NCBI GenBank assembly: GCA_949128115.1
Contig: OX421961.1
Coordinates: 103,834,363-103,898,362 of the forward strand
Origin: Anaspis maculata
Taxonomy: Eukaryota; Arthropoda; Insecta; Coleoptera; Scraptiidae
Direction: 5' to 3'
Length of the DNA: 64,000 nt
Shown here: positions 45,411-56,180 of the stretch, in pieces
Position numbering within the stretch: the stretch's first letter is position 1
Layout of the letters: every line of letters begins with the position of its first letter
Notes under the pieces: model-generated
What the model saw: only the letters and a program-made list of their open reading frames with translations
Database searches by the model: none
Told to the model about the DNA's origin: nothing
Program-made: the position numbers and the translations under genes

Positions 45411-47474
45411 ATGAGCGGCGATTCCTCATCATCGGATCCAGAACAACCCTCAACTTCACGGAGAGCTGCAACTCCTATTAAGAAGAGAAAAATTCGTCAT
45501 GAACTTCTCAAGCAAAAAACATACGTTCAGAAATTCAAGCCAGAGTGGTTGCAAAATCCACAATTCAAGGGGTGGCTTTCACAACATCCAGATGTCAAAC
45601 GAAATGATCTTTGTAAGTGCATCGCTTGCGGCGTCGAACTGAAATGTGGTAAATCTGAACTCGAAAAACATGCAGTGACTGCTAAGCACAAGAAAAATGT
45701 GACACGGATTCAAGGATTACAACCTCTACATACTTTCTTTCAAAAGGATCTTGTTCATAACCGGAAAGTTCAGGCTGCGGAAGTTAAATTATCGAATTTT
45801 TTTGCACACCATAACGTAGCGTTTCAAATTGTTGACCACCTGGTACCCCTGTTAAAAGATTGTTTCTCTGACTCGAAGGTACTTAATGGTGTCAAATTAG
45901 GTCGCACCAAATCCACTAACATTATAAAAAATGTGATTGCTGAAAAGGAAACTCAAGATTTGACCAAGTTACTCCAACAAAAGTTTTTCAGTGTGCTAAT
46001 TGATGAAAGTACTGATATTTCTCTTCAGAAACTACTTTGTGTTGTTGTGAAGTACATAGATGATGATGGTAACGTTTGTGATAAGCTGTTAGAGCTAATC
46101 ACAGTTGACGCCAAGAACTGCAATGCAGAGAATTTGTTTGCCTCATTCAAACACTGCTTAGAGTCAAAAAATATACCTCTTAAAAAAATTGTTGGTTTGG
46201 CTTCAGACAATGCGAGTGTGATGTTAGGTAGGAACAATTCCTTTATGACCAGACTCCAGTCTGAAACTGATGCGCTGATTGTTGTACCTTGCATTTGTCA
46301 TTCATCGGCATTGGTAGCAAGCAATGCTTGTTCGAAACTTCCTCGAACACCCGAGGAGTTCATTAGAAGCGTTGCGAGTTATTTTTCAATGTCGCCTAAA
46401 AGAACAACACAACTACAAGAAATGCAAGAATTTTTCAAAGCAGAACAAACAAAAATGTTGAAATTATCTGCAACACGATGGCTGAGTATGCAGCATGCTG
46501 TGAAAAGGGTTTTAGAGAATTGGAACGTTCTTTTGCATTTTTTCCGAGTAGCCACAGTTGAAGAAAACTCGAAAATCGTGAATTTTATTTTTGCTGAACT
46601 GAATAATAACTGCACGAAAGCAATTTTATTATTTTTGAGTTATTTTTTGAACTTTTTCAATACTTTCAATGCCCTTTTTCAAGGGAAAAAACTCTTGATC
46701 CCAGAATTGTCGAGTGAATGCAAGAAATTGTTCAAACAAGTAATATTGCACTTCATTAAGCCGGAATATATAAACGATTTCAAAATTAACTTTAAGAATC
46801 CCAGAAATTGTCAGGATCTAAAAGAAATAGATTTGGGGCCAGAGTGCAATTCATTCGTTTTAGATTTACCCGATGAAATTCAAATTACGATTCGAAAATC
46901 ATGTCTGGAATTTCTTATGACTGCTGCAACAGATATGCAAGCAAGATTTCCTCTCACAGATGTATTTTTTGATTCCTTAAAGTTCTTAAATCCGCAAGTT
47001 GCACTGAGTGTCACTAAACCGGATAATTTGAAATCACTGCAGCCCGTCTGGAGCAAATTCGCAGGAATTGATGTAATTGTTGGGAATTTGATTGATCTTG
47101 AATGGAAACAAATTGCACTTACATTCAGCGAAGAGGGTGATTGTGAAACACAGACGTTGAAGAAAATGAAAATTGAAGAATTCTGGCACACTTTGGCCAA
47201 TCGCGTAAATTTTCAAGATGCACATGAATTCCCAAATATCACCAACCTCGCCCAGTTGTGTATGGCTTTGCCGCATAGTAATGCACAAACAGAGCGGGTT
47301 TTTTCCGTAGTAACAGACATAAAAACCAAAAAGAGAAACAAAATGGGTAGTGAGGCATTAAATGCTGTTTGTGTGATAAGGTTTTCCACATCAAATTGTT
47401 ACCAAAATTTCGATGTTACTCCAAATCATTTGAAGTTAATGTCTTCCAACCAGCTTTATTCTACAAAAAACTGA
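45411..47474 (+). CDS. hAT transposase with BED-like zinc finger
   Basis: 687 residues. It cuts and reinserts the transposon by binding its ends, acting in the nucleus. The N-terminus is acidic and serine-rich, then basic (KKRK, 24-27, a likely nuclear signal). A BED-like finger follows: C70-x2-C73 with H87 and H93. The catalytic domain shows LIDESTDIS with D198, GLASDNASVM with D266, the CICHSSAL motif (294-301) and the ATRWLSM tryptophan W357. The C-terminal dimerisation region, PHSNAQTERVFS, carries the catalytic E near 628, followed by KTKKRNKMGSEALNAV. The ATG is in good context (ccactaccATGagc) and no earlier in-frame start precedes it in the leader. Length and motif order are normal for animal hAT transposases of the ZMYM6/SCAND3-like type. 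I see no frameshift, stop or missing catalytic residue. Domestication as a host gene is unlikely because TIRs and TSD are intact. Confidence 0.95.
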   Translation: MSGDSSSSDPEQPSTSRRAATPIKKRKIRHELLKQKTYVQKFKPEWLQNPQFKGWLSQHPDVKRNDLCKCIACGVELKCGKSELEKHAVTAKHKKNVTRIQGLQPLHTFFQKDLVHNRKVQAAEVKLSNFFAHHNVAFQIVDHLVPLLKDCFSDSKVLNGVKLGRTKSTNIIKNVIAEKETQDLTKLLQQKFFSVLIDESTDISLQKLLCVVVKYIDDDGNVCDKLLELITVDAKNCNAENLFASFKHCLESKNIPLKKIVGLASDNASVMLGRNNSFMTRLQSETDALIVVPCICHSSALVASNACSKLPRTPEEFIRSVASYFSMSPKRTTQLQEMQEFFKAEQTKMLKLSATRWLSMQHAVKRVLENWNVLLHFFRVATVEENSKIVNFIFAELNNNCTKAILLFLSYFLNFFNTFNALFQGKKLLIPELSSECKKLFKQVILHFIKPEYINDFKINFKNPRNCQDLKEIDLGPECNSFVLDLPDEIQITIRKSCLEFLMTAATDMQARFPLTDVFFDSLKFLNPQVALSVTKPDNLKSLQPVWSKFAGIDVIVGNLIDLEWKQIALTFSEEGDCETQTLKKMKIEEFWHTLANRVNFQDAHEFPNITNLAQLCMALPHSNAQTERVFSVVTDIKTKKRNKMGSEALNAVCVIRFSTSNCYQNFDVTPNHLKLMSSNQLYSTKN

Positions 47475-47522
47475 CGTGACATCGCAATTTGGGCAACATG
47501 GAGGTGGGAAACTTTATTATAC

Positions 47523-47785
47523 TAACCCTGGGTTGCACCAAAAAAATAATGCTCAATTAACGGTAATACATGACTACATCGATTTCAATCTAGTCAATCC
47601 TAGTAAGTTATCAATGGGATATAAGACATAAAATCTTTAGCTAACCAATCAGTTGTTTATTCTCTTTTGTTAAAGAGGAATTTCCATTGTTAACTCACGA
47701 GACCTCACCAAAAACAAATTTCACTAATCTCGTATTATTTTATTTGAGCATTATTTTAATTGAGCATTGGTGCAACCCAGGGTTA
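47523..47785. mobile_element. MITE in the hAT 3' UTR
   Basis: taaccctgggttgcaccaa at the left faces ttggtgcaacccagggtta at the right. The inner words tgctcaattaa and ttaattgagca also pair. Length is 263 bp, with TA or TTA at the borders. It begins 48 bp after the transposase stop, so it inserted after the hAT arrived or travels with it. Confidence 0.8.
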
Positions 47786-47927
47786 TAGGTACCTACTCCT
47801 ACTCTATAACCTAGTCTATAACACTATATCTTTATGGAACTATATAAGTATTGTAATCCTCTTTGTTTAAAATAAAGTTTCTTTGACGTTAGGGTTGGTG
47901 TGTTTCATTATAAGTTAGATACCTACC

Positions 47928-47990
47928 TTATAATAATAATAATATTAATAATATCAACAATAATAATAATAAAGTTTATTATTACTAAAT
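47928..47990. repeat. (AAT)n microsatellite
   Basis: ataataataataatattaat and following aataataataataaag tracts lie within the 3' part of the hAT element. Confidence 0.85.
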
Positions 47991-48458
47991 CGGATGATTT
48001 TTTCACATGGTAAGATCTGAAAAGAGTACATCGGATACACTGCAATTAAATAAAGTATAGGTAGGTATTTAAATGTTATCTCACATACTTAATAAAATAG
48101 GTAAGTATTTTTTTTTCTTCTGCATTGGCCTAAGCAACTCGCAACAGCCAGTTGGGTAGGTACCTACTGTTCATTTGATGTAATGAAAAAAATGTTAAGT
48201 TACTTAAATGTGCAAATCGTGAATTAAAAAAAAGACCAAACCAAAAATTGAAATTACTTGAGGTTAAAAAGAAATTGGGGATGGTTTATCCCTAGTTTTT
48301 CCCTAAATCCGGAAAAAAATTCGCCTGCGGCGCATTTTCCCGGGGGGCTGCGCCCCCCGGACCCCTCCCTCCCCCACAAATCCGTTCATTCCTACTTTAT
48401 CGACTCAGGGGATTCTAGGGATTTTTGAAGTGGAATTCTAGGGACCAGAAAAAATTTC

Positions 48459-48480
48459 ATCTGGCAACACTGCGTTGACG
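48459..48480. repeat. hAT right TIR and target duplication
   Basis: atctggcaacactg (48459-48472) is the exact inverse of the left TIR and is followed by cgttgacg (48473-48480). Confidence 0.93.
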
Positions 48481-49220
48481 GCTCTGGCCGGATTCCTATT
48501 TATCAGAGTTCCGTGCCCAGTTTTCTTGAGGGGGCAGGCGAATACTAAATTTGAATAGCCGTTTTCGATACAAGAGCGCGATTTCAGGCCCGAAGCCGTG
48601 GTTGCCATCATAAAACGTGTAGCCGAGTGAATATTTTGGTTTGTAGGTATCCGTCTGCCTGTCTCTTTACGTAGGCTGTAACTTTGCGGTAAAATCCGTG
48701 TCGTCCTTAACTGAAAGGGTTGTCTTCAGCATGGAAAACACGGACCACAAAGTAGAAGGCTTCACCACCTTGGATTTTTCAGCTAAGTATAGGTATACCT
48801 ACGTTCTCATGTTTTTTTTTTGGACTTCTCCGGCAGAAGATCAAGTGTGACTCGAGAAGCCATCGCCGTCGGCGGGAGGAGTGCAGCGCCTCAAAAACAA
48901 AAATTCTTGCTGGGTGCTTTTCAATGAAAAAGACACTGACGCTAGTGATAATTATTAAATGACAAGTAAAAACAAAATCATAGGTGCCCATAATGTCATT
49001 GCTAACTAGATCGATCTATAATCGCTTTTTAGTTTTTCGGCTTTTATGGTTCAAAATCAAATTCAAAAAAAGAATGGGTCGTGTAAAAAACGTTGTATGC
49101 AGCTCAAGCGTAAAGCCTGTTTTAGGCCCTCTGTCTGAATGTGCCCTCGCTATGCTCGGGCACAACTTACATACGTCGGGCCTAAAACAGTCGCTTTACG
49201 CTCTTACTACATAAATAACT
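48481..49220. other. Right flank of the hAT; 70-codon open stretch and GC-rich palindrome
   Basis: On the plus strand, codons from about 48645 to 48850 stay open and include RVVFSMENTDHKVEGFTTLD. I do not recognise it, but its composition is more protein-like than most frames here. The palindrome at 49107-49202 has an inner gtgccctcgctatgctcgggcac-type stem. tttttacacgacc near 44496 has an inverted match at about 49079-49091, so an older element may span the hAT. Confidence 0.35.
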
Positions 49221-49945
49221 ATTTTGTGCTGCCATAACCGAAAATGACAATATACGCTCGGTGTCCTGCACTGTAATATTCAGAAAAAGATCTAGAGCGG
49301 CAAAGTAAAAAGTACACGTAAAAAATAAACTAACCTCGCAAAATCATTCACAATTCAAGAGAGATCACGTTTCCAATGTTATAGCTTGAAATTTTCGGTT
49401 TAAATCAGTTAAAATTATCAATAATTACTTTGAAAATTGACAATTTAGGGTCATTTTTCTAATATCTGTTGGTACAACTGCAAAATGATTTTTGACGTTT
49501 TGTGGCGCGAAGGTTTAAAAGTGATTAGTTTATCCCATTTCCTGTGTTTCGTCGTCACACAAGACACTAGAGCTCAGTGATTTCGGGATTTTTGGGGGAT
49601 GGCCCTTCTAATTGGGGAGGGGAAGGGCGGTTTTAAGCAAGAAAATTCGAACATAGGACGCAATTTTTCAAATCGACATTTGACACACAATAATCTGGAT
49701 CTAGTAGGTACATGCCTCGTGCCTTGGTGATGGATGGCAGAAGTACCAACTTGAAATGATTATTGCGATATGATCTTATTTATTTGTAATTTTATTGAAA
49801 GCAGCACGAAAAACGATGTATGCTACTCGCGCTGAAAACGGCATAGCATAACTCTCTTACATGCAGCTCTCGGCCTAGGGCCTCGAGCTGCATTCACGTT
49901 CGTTATGCTATGCCCAGTTTTCGGCGCTAGTAACATAAAATACTA
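49221..49945 (+). mobile_element. Element X, copy B
   Basis: About 725 bp. It begins attttgtgctgccataacc and ends ctagtaacataaaatacta. The two ends are weakly inverted (ATTTTGTGCTGC against ATTTTATGTTAC, both leading to CCGAAAA). The right 110 bp form a long hairpin: gcgctgaaaacggcatagca faces tgctatgcccagttttcggc, with gcagctctcggcc inside. No frame is shared among copies. It lacks the ttattcca segment seen in copy C (near 50488). Confidence 0.78.
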
Positions 49946-49950
49946 TTATT

Positions 49951-50682
49951 TTCGTGCTGCCATAACCGAAAATGTCAATATACGCTCGGTGTCCTGCACT
50001 GTAATATTCAGAAAAAGATCTAGAGCGGCAAAGTAAAAAATACACGTGAAAAATAAACTAACTTCGCAAAATCATTCGCAATTCAAGGGAGATCACGTTT
50101 CAATGTTATAGCTTGAAATTTTCGGTTTAAATCAGTTCCAATTATAAATAATTACTTTGAAAATTGTCATTTTAGGGTCATTTTTCTCATAGCTGTTGGT
50201 ACAATCTCAGAATGATTTTTGACGTTTTGTGGCGCGAAGGTTTAAAAGTGATTAATTTATGCCATTTTCTGTGTTTCGTCGTCACACAAGACACTAGAGC
50301 TCAGTGATTTCGGGATTTTTGGGGGATGGGCTTTCTAATTGGGGAGGGGGAGGGCGGTTTTAAGCAAGAAAATTCAAACATAGGACGCAATTTTTCAAAT
50401 AGACATTTGACACACAAAAATCTGCATCTAGTAGGTATATGCCTCGTGCCTTGGTGATAAATGGCAGAAGTACCAACTTGAAATTTATTCCAATGATTAT
50501 TGCAATATGATCTTATTTATTTGTAATTTTATTAAAAGCAGCACGAAAAACGATGTATGTTACTCGCGCTGAAAACGGCATAGCATAACTCTCTCACATG
50601 CAGCTCTCGGCCTAGGGCCTCGAGCTGCATTCACGTTCGTTATGCTATGCCCGGTTTTCGGCGCTAGTAACATAAAATACTA
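49951..50682 (+). mobile_element. Element X, copy C, head-to-tail with copy B
   Basis: The same structure as copy B, separated from it by about five bases (tatta). Copies B and C differ at scattered sites, including ggatggccc/ggatgggct near 49600/50328 and small deletions. This means the tandem pair is not a very recent local duplication, or the copies inserted separately. Confidence 0.78.
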
Positions 50683-53600
50683 TTTCATATCTATTATTAT
50701 GACATAATGACACTATTATGGCCACAAAACGAACATCACTTTCAATAATACCAGGAAGAGAATGGACTAATGGGTGATTTCTAGTTATTATTAATAATCT
50801 CATTGAATAAAAAATACTTCATCAGTTATCCCGTGGCTCCGTGACTGGACAGTTTCGCCTTTTTTGTGTTGTTTGAAAAAGAGCCACAATTAAAGAAACT
50901 GCTCAAGACAGTCAAAACAAAAGGGAAAAATAGCTTGCGATCCGAAGATGAAGAGGATCCACTGAAGAGGCTTTGGCATGACGGCGTGGAACAAAACAGC
51001 ATCTCGAGGAGTAGGTACAGTAGTAGTTGAAGACAAGTGGGCATGGGAAAATAGAGGCGCTATAGCGCTGTGTTTTAACATTCTTTTGTTTATCTTGATG
51101 CGTCATCCATGGTAACGATTGTGTACTGGACGCGGTGCCAATCAGAAAATGGACATGGGGACCCGGATCCGGCGTCTACCAGGGCGTCCCACAATTCTCT
51201 TGATCAACAATTTCTATTTCAATTTTCCATCAAAGGTAATACATATTATACCAATTTTCATTTAGCGTTCTTATCTACGACAGCATCGTTATCACGATGA
51301 TAATTAATTCGCATTATTAATGCACCCGCCAGGTAAGCATAATATACGAAACCAACGAACGGTGCACTGAACACTTCAGAAATCATGTCAGAGCTCATAA
51401 CTCGTTACAAGATTATTTTAATGACCCCCGGCGTTTGTATAGTAAATAGCTTACATTATTGTATTCAAATCACCACACTTAAATAATTGATAAATGCTAT
51501 ACCTAGCGAAATATGAAGCGAAAAATGCAAAGACTCTCTCGAGTGATCTCCCATGGTATGTCGTCGCGGGCAATTTATTACTGATGCAATTCCGATATTA
51601 GGTACGCACTTCTTATTGTTATTCATTCATACTGCATTAACTGGAAGCGGATCCATAAAAGTATGAAATATGTACTTTAAAGTAGAACAATTAAATCTAA
51701 TTAAAAGTTAATAACATAAATTAGAGGCTAGTGGAAATGCGGTGCGAGCGCAACCATGTAAAGGATTTCAACACCAGTAGGAGGTTTATCTCGGCCAGCA
51801 TAGGTACTCAAGGATCATTTTTAGTCCATTCATTATCTATATCTAGACTTTTCATTAACTATATTTCTGCGAGTCATTAAACATCGTGCGCCTGGTCTCC
51901 ATCGACGATAGGTACGTTCAGGTCCAAGTATCTATAAGACGTGAATTCACTCGCAAAAAATCACAAAGCTATTTCATAATAACTCCTATTATACTCTATA
52001 CACTGATAGAAAGGACCACCAGATTCCTCCGCTTGAAAAGTAGTCCCGAGCGTTACCCGCGAAATTTAAAATTCCAGTTAGAAAGAGGTGCTTATTTCCG
52101 CTAATCACAGCTAAGTGCTATGGTAATTTTAAATGACACCAGTTTAATACCAATTTTAATGAATGAGAAAATATTTTTTTTGAATGAAGCTGATTTTATT
52201 ACACACCACTCACAACAGCCGAGCCGACTAAAAATAACAAACATCATAGAGAAATGGAGGTTAGAAATCGTACTAAGTGTCAAACTCGCTGAATGTAATG
52301 CCATTGGCTTGGCGTAGGAATAATTTGCCCGGGTAAGACTACCAACCGAACAAAACTAATATTAGTTCCAAACGCGCCTATGTTGTTACAGTCTTTGGTG
52401 CTTTTGTTTACTATAGGTTACATCACTGAAATTCAAAAAAGTCCGTTCTATCGGTGTACAGACTATACCTGTGGATGTGTGGATCTTTTATTTTCAACAT
52501 AGAGTACCTACATATACCTATCACCTATTATTTATGTACCCTACCCACCTGATTTTACCTTCGAAAAACCCTGGCAATCAAGTAAGACTGCGTTACGGCT
52601 GTTTCTTGAGGTTACGGCTTGGTTTCGAAATAATGTAGGAACCAGAGCTGTTGTTGCATCAAGTTTGTTTTCAATTGCTAAAATGTCATATCTTGGAAAT
52701 ATGAATATTGCGAAGGGTTAGAGACCTTGCTTTTGTCAAGGCTCTTGTTAACATCTTCTGCGTAAAATGCATTATGTCCCCAAATCATTTTGTCATGGTG
52801 AAGTTTTGATAAAATAATTTCAGTTTAGTTTACTTTATTTCAGTTCCTTCGGATGAACTTGAACAAATTGACTGGCAAATACTAACATGGAGTGGATTTC
52901 AAGTTTTGATCTTGGGCTAAAAAGTGTTTCAATGAGCTAAAGCAAGTGCCAAGTGCCGTTTTTTTTATCGCAATATAGCGAAGAAGTTCTTCAAAGATAG
53001 GAGTGTGACATATTATATCCATTCCAAGTCAAAAAAAAAACACAGTTTCCCATGATGCTTTTTCTTCAAGTTGGACAATCATTCTGATGAGTTGATAGAT
53101 TGAAAAAGTCAAGATGGTTACTCAAACTGTCAAAGTGATGTTTCATAATTATGCTGAATTGTCGTTTCAATTCAATAGGGTCCTTTCATGACTTTCATAT
53201 TGAGACGTTTACTTCATAAAATCATTCAAAACGTTATCCACAATAATTTCCGCCAAAAAAAAAATCAAAGAAATTGGTCCATCCTTCCTTCCTGAAAAAC
53301 GCGGTCGCTTCTAGAATGACCTTGTATGACCACGATGACGTCAACCCGAGAGTTCTATTTTCCGTTTGCAAGTTCTATTTCTTTGCGCCCTGAAACCCCG
53401 CGAAAATTCAAGTCCTCATTATTTTACAGACCTATTTCAATTTTGGAACCGCGAACAGCGCCGTCGCCCTTGCTCACGTGTCAGGGCAATCCTCAATCTT
53501 GTGCTGCGCGCTTTTCAACCTGAATTGAGCGTCAACCCCACAGACGTCTGAGACGGTGACAGTGAGATTATGTCAAACATTTGAAATTCGTAGTCGCAAT

Positions 53601-53779
53601 CTGTTAGTATAGAATCAAGTAGCCCCAGCACGGGGCACGATGACATTATCCCGCAGCTGACACATCGGTGCATGTAAGTTGCATGCCCAACAGTTTTTGT
53701 GTTTTGAATTTACAAAATTGGATGAAATATTAAGATTTTCGAAAAACCGTTCAGTCTGTGGTGCTATTTGGCTACCAAA
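50683..53779. other. No recognised gene; few repeats
   Basis: About 3.1 kb with chance frames of up to 72 codons and no delimitable transposon. 53320-53560 is GC-richer with two overlapping frames of 65 and 61 codons, neither recognised. This is one of the least transposon-marked stretches of the window and could hold non-coding exons or regulatory DNA. Confidence 0.4.
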
Positions 53780-53880
53780 GCATCAGGAGCAACTGGAAAT
53801 TTTGACATAATTTCGTCCCTCCTCATTTCTCAAGTCCCTGGTCAACTTATGCTCTCAAACTTCCACTATATTATAGGTAA

Positions 53881-54073
53881 AATACATTGTTCAGCTACGA
53901 TGTTCCAAAAAAAAAAAGAGAATCAGAGCTGGTTTCTGGGTTCAATGTTGAATATAGGAAAGAGGGATTTCCTTTAATTTTTTTAGCTGAATATTCCAGT
54001 ATTCTTTTCATATCAATACTTCATGTTTAATTTTTTTGATTCTTTGGGGAACATCGTAGCTGAACAATGTATT
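53881..54073. mobile_element. MITE with perfect 26-bp TIR
   Basis: 53881-53906 is the exact inverse of 54048-54073, starting aatacattgttcagctacga. Length is 193 bp, AT-rich, with no coding capacity. Its perfect arms suggest a young copy. It abuts the larger foldback to its right by five bases. Confidence 0.85.
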
Positions 54074-54078
54074 AGATA

Positions 54079-55588
54079 TACAGGAGGATGTCCTGTTATT
54101 CAACGCTCACTTTCGGTATCTTGGAAACGGTAAGAGATACAAAGTCGGTTGAATTACAAAAAATTTGCGCTATTCCATGACTATCTCAAATATGTCAAGA
54201 TATCTAAGATATCTTTGATAATTTTTAAAATATCCCAAAAAAAAAAACTTGAAAATGCCGAATTCGAAAGTCTCAAATCGCTTGTTTATCATGACAGCTA
54301 TCAATTTAAAAATTGATATCCAGACATTTTCAAAGGTCGTTGACTGACTGACGTCAATATTTTTTTCCTGCGCTTACTAGTTTTTGAGATATGACAGTTA
54401 ACTTCATTTTCTCTTATGAACACCATATCATTTGTTCACTCTATAAAACTCATCTTTCCTTTCTCTTCACAAAGATATAAAACAAAAAACACTTGCAGCA
54501 TTTCTGTCAGAATAACCTGTACAAATTGGCAAAACTATTCCTGAGGCGAAAAAATCTAGTTACCGTTTCGGTTGCCATGGTCTGTTGATTTTGGCAAAAC
54601 TTCGGTTACATTCCGTTCTTATGAATTGATATTAAATAACAATGAAACAAATTCAAAACCAAGTAAAACATAAAATAACAGAGCAATAGCAATAAACATT
54701 TATAATTTACAATTGCTCGAAATGGAGTCCATTTTGCTCTATGCCGAGTTATTAGCTATTAGCCATGTTTCCAACGGTTGCGCTGATATCGTACGGGTTA
54801 ATTGACTGAAACGCATCATCAACTTCTTGCTTCCAGCTTTTGGTTCCTTCGATGTGTTCTGTCGTAAACCATAAATTTAATCTTTGAGCGTTCCCCGCAA
54901 AATGGACTTCATTCCGAGTAATTGTGAATCATAAATGTCTATTGCTATTGCTATGTTATTTTGTGTTATATTTGGTTTTGTATTTGTTTTATTGTTGTTT
55001 ATTTATTATCAAATACATAAAAACGGAATGTCACTCAAGTTTTTCCAAAATCAACAGACCGTGGCAACCGAATCCCATTGTTTTTATGCCACGAGAGCAT
55101 GGCAGCCGGAACGGTAACTGGATTTTTTCGCCCCAGGAATAGTTTTTCCAATTTTTACAGGTTATTTTGACAGAAATGCTGCAAGTGTTCTATATATTTG
55201 TAAAGAGAAGAAAAAGACGAGCTTTATAGGGTGATCAAATGATATGGTGTTCATGAGAAAAAATAAAGTTGGCTGTTATATCTCAAAAACTAGTAAGTGC
55301 AGGAGAAAATTATTGACGTCAGTCGATCAAGGACTTCCAAAAATGTCAAGGTACCAATTTTCAAATTGATAGCTGTCATAATAAAGAAATGATTTGAGAT
55401 TTTCGGATTCGGCATTTTTCAGTTTTTTTTTTGAGATATTTCAAAAATGGTCAAAGATATTCTGGATATCTTGACATACTTGAGATAGTCATAAAATAGC
55501 CCAACGTTTTTGTGATTTAACCGACTCTGTATCTCTTACCGTTGCCGAGATACCAATAGTGAGCGTTGAAAAACGGGACACCCCTGTA
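54079..55588. mobile_element. 1.5-kb foldback with about 600-bp arms and unique loop
   Basis: The left end, tacaggaggatgtcctgtta, faces the right end with gggacacccctgta. tatcttggaaacggtaagag faces ctcttaccgttgccgagata. Arms run from 54079 to about 54722 and from about 54920 to 55588, including caatagcaataaacattta facing its inverse. TA is at both borders. The loop (54722-54920) is single-copy and holds the open stretch listed next. A one-armed relative lies at 27489. Confidence 0.82.
54752..54928 (-). other. Open stretch in foldback loop, possible captured exon
   Basis: On the minus strand 58 codons are open up to a TAA at 54752-54754. They include WFTTEHIEGTKSWKQEV and FQSINPYDISATVGNM. 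There is no ATG at the front, but the composition looks more protein-like than neighbouring frames, and the whole stretch coincides with the single-copy loop. It may be the last exon of a gene or transposase caught between foldback arms. I do not recognise a family; chance is quite possible at this length. Confidence 0.3.
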
Positions 55589-55673
55589 TAGTTAAAGTTT
55601 AGTGAAAGTCCAAAGTTGACCAGGGACTTGAGAAATGAGGAGGGACGGGATTATTTAAAAATTTCCAGTTGCT

Positions 55674-56180
55674 TCGCCACTGGGCCAACTTATCCAGAAA
55701 ATGAAATCCCCCATTCTAGATGTTTGTTACAGAGGGGCCCAGCTCAATTTTCAGCGGAATCGGTTGAAAATTGTGGAAATTGTACCTCCACAAAAATAGC
55801 CTTTTTTAATTTGAAGAGCTGTATCTCCATTGTGGATGACTTTTGAGGTAGTTTTTACATGACATCCTGAACTTTTTGTAATTCTGTATCGATCCTCCGA
55901 GTTACAGAACTGAAATTCGATCAACTGGGGGCTGGCCCCCTGGGGGTGCACGAGGTAACCGGACCACTTTTGACCGTTGCCACCAAAAAAATCTGATTCT
56001 GTAGACCTAAACTGATAGGAATTCAAAAAAAGAACCTTTTCTATCTCTCAAAAAATACAGAATAGTAGGTAGCTAGCGAATAGACTATTTTACTTCAGGC
56101 CCTGAAGAAGGTTTTTTGAAATTGGTTTGCAGCTTATTATACAATAGACCACCTGGTATACGGTGGCCTATCAGGTACCG
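55674..56180. other. No recognised gene
   Basis: A minus-strand frame of 91 codons (55751-56026) and a 76-codon plus frame overlap. Neither is recognised, and no repeat border is seen. Confidence 0.35.

Larger units (their letters stand above)
44818..48472 (+). mobile_element. Complete autonomous-looking hAT transposon
   Basis: 3655 bp, bounded by perfect 14-bp TIRs (CAGTGTTGCCAGAT) and perfect 8-bp target duplications cgttgacg (44810-44817, 48473-48480). It contains one uninterrupted 687-codon transposase frame. Subterminal CTAGGGA-type words occur at both ends (left 44845-44910; right 48288-48300, 48413-48443). A TATA-like box lies upstream of the frame and AATAAA at 47871. A small MITE (47523-47785) sits in the 3' UTR without harming the frame. 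The terminal right side includes a GC-rich ggggggctgcgcccccc hairpin near 48342. Everything needed for transposition is visible, so recent mobility is plausible, though activity is inference. Confidence 0.93.
53780..55673. mobile_element. Outer inverted repeat split by two nested elements
   Basis: ctcatttctcaagtccctgg (about 53822) in the left arm 53780-53848 faces ccagggacttgagaaatgag in the right arm 55613-55673. gcaactggaaattttgac pairs with the region ending tttccagttgc. Between the arms lie a 193-bp MITE and a 1.5-kb foldback. The original element was short and was filled by later insertions. Confidence 0.72.

Noticed and set aside
46025..47288. Minus-strand frames under the hAT transposase
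   Set aside because: They are shadows of the transposase coding sequence, which carries all recognisable motifs.
49221..50682. Helitron identity for element X
   Set aside because: There is a 3' hairpin and a CTAG near the end, but all copies share about 15 more bases after CTAG and lack a 5' TC start, so the Helitron end rule is not met.
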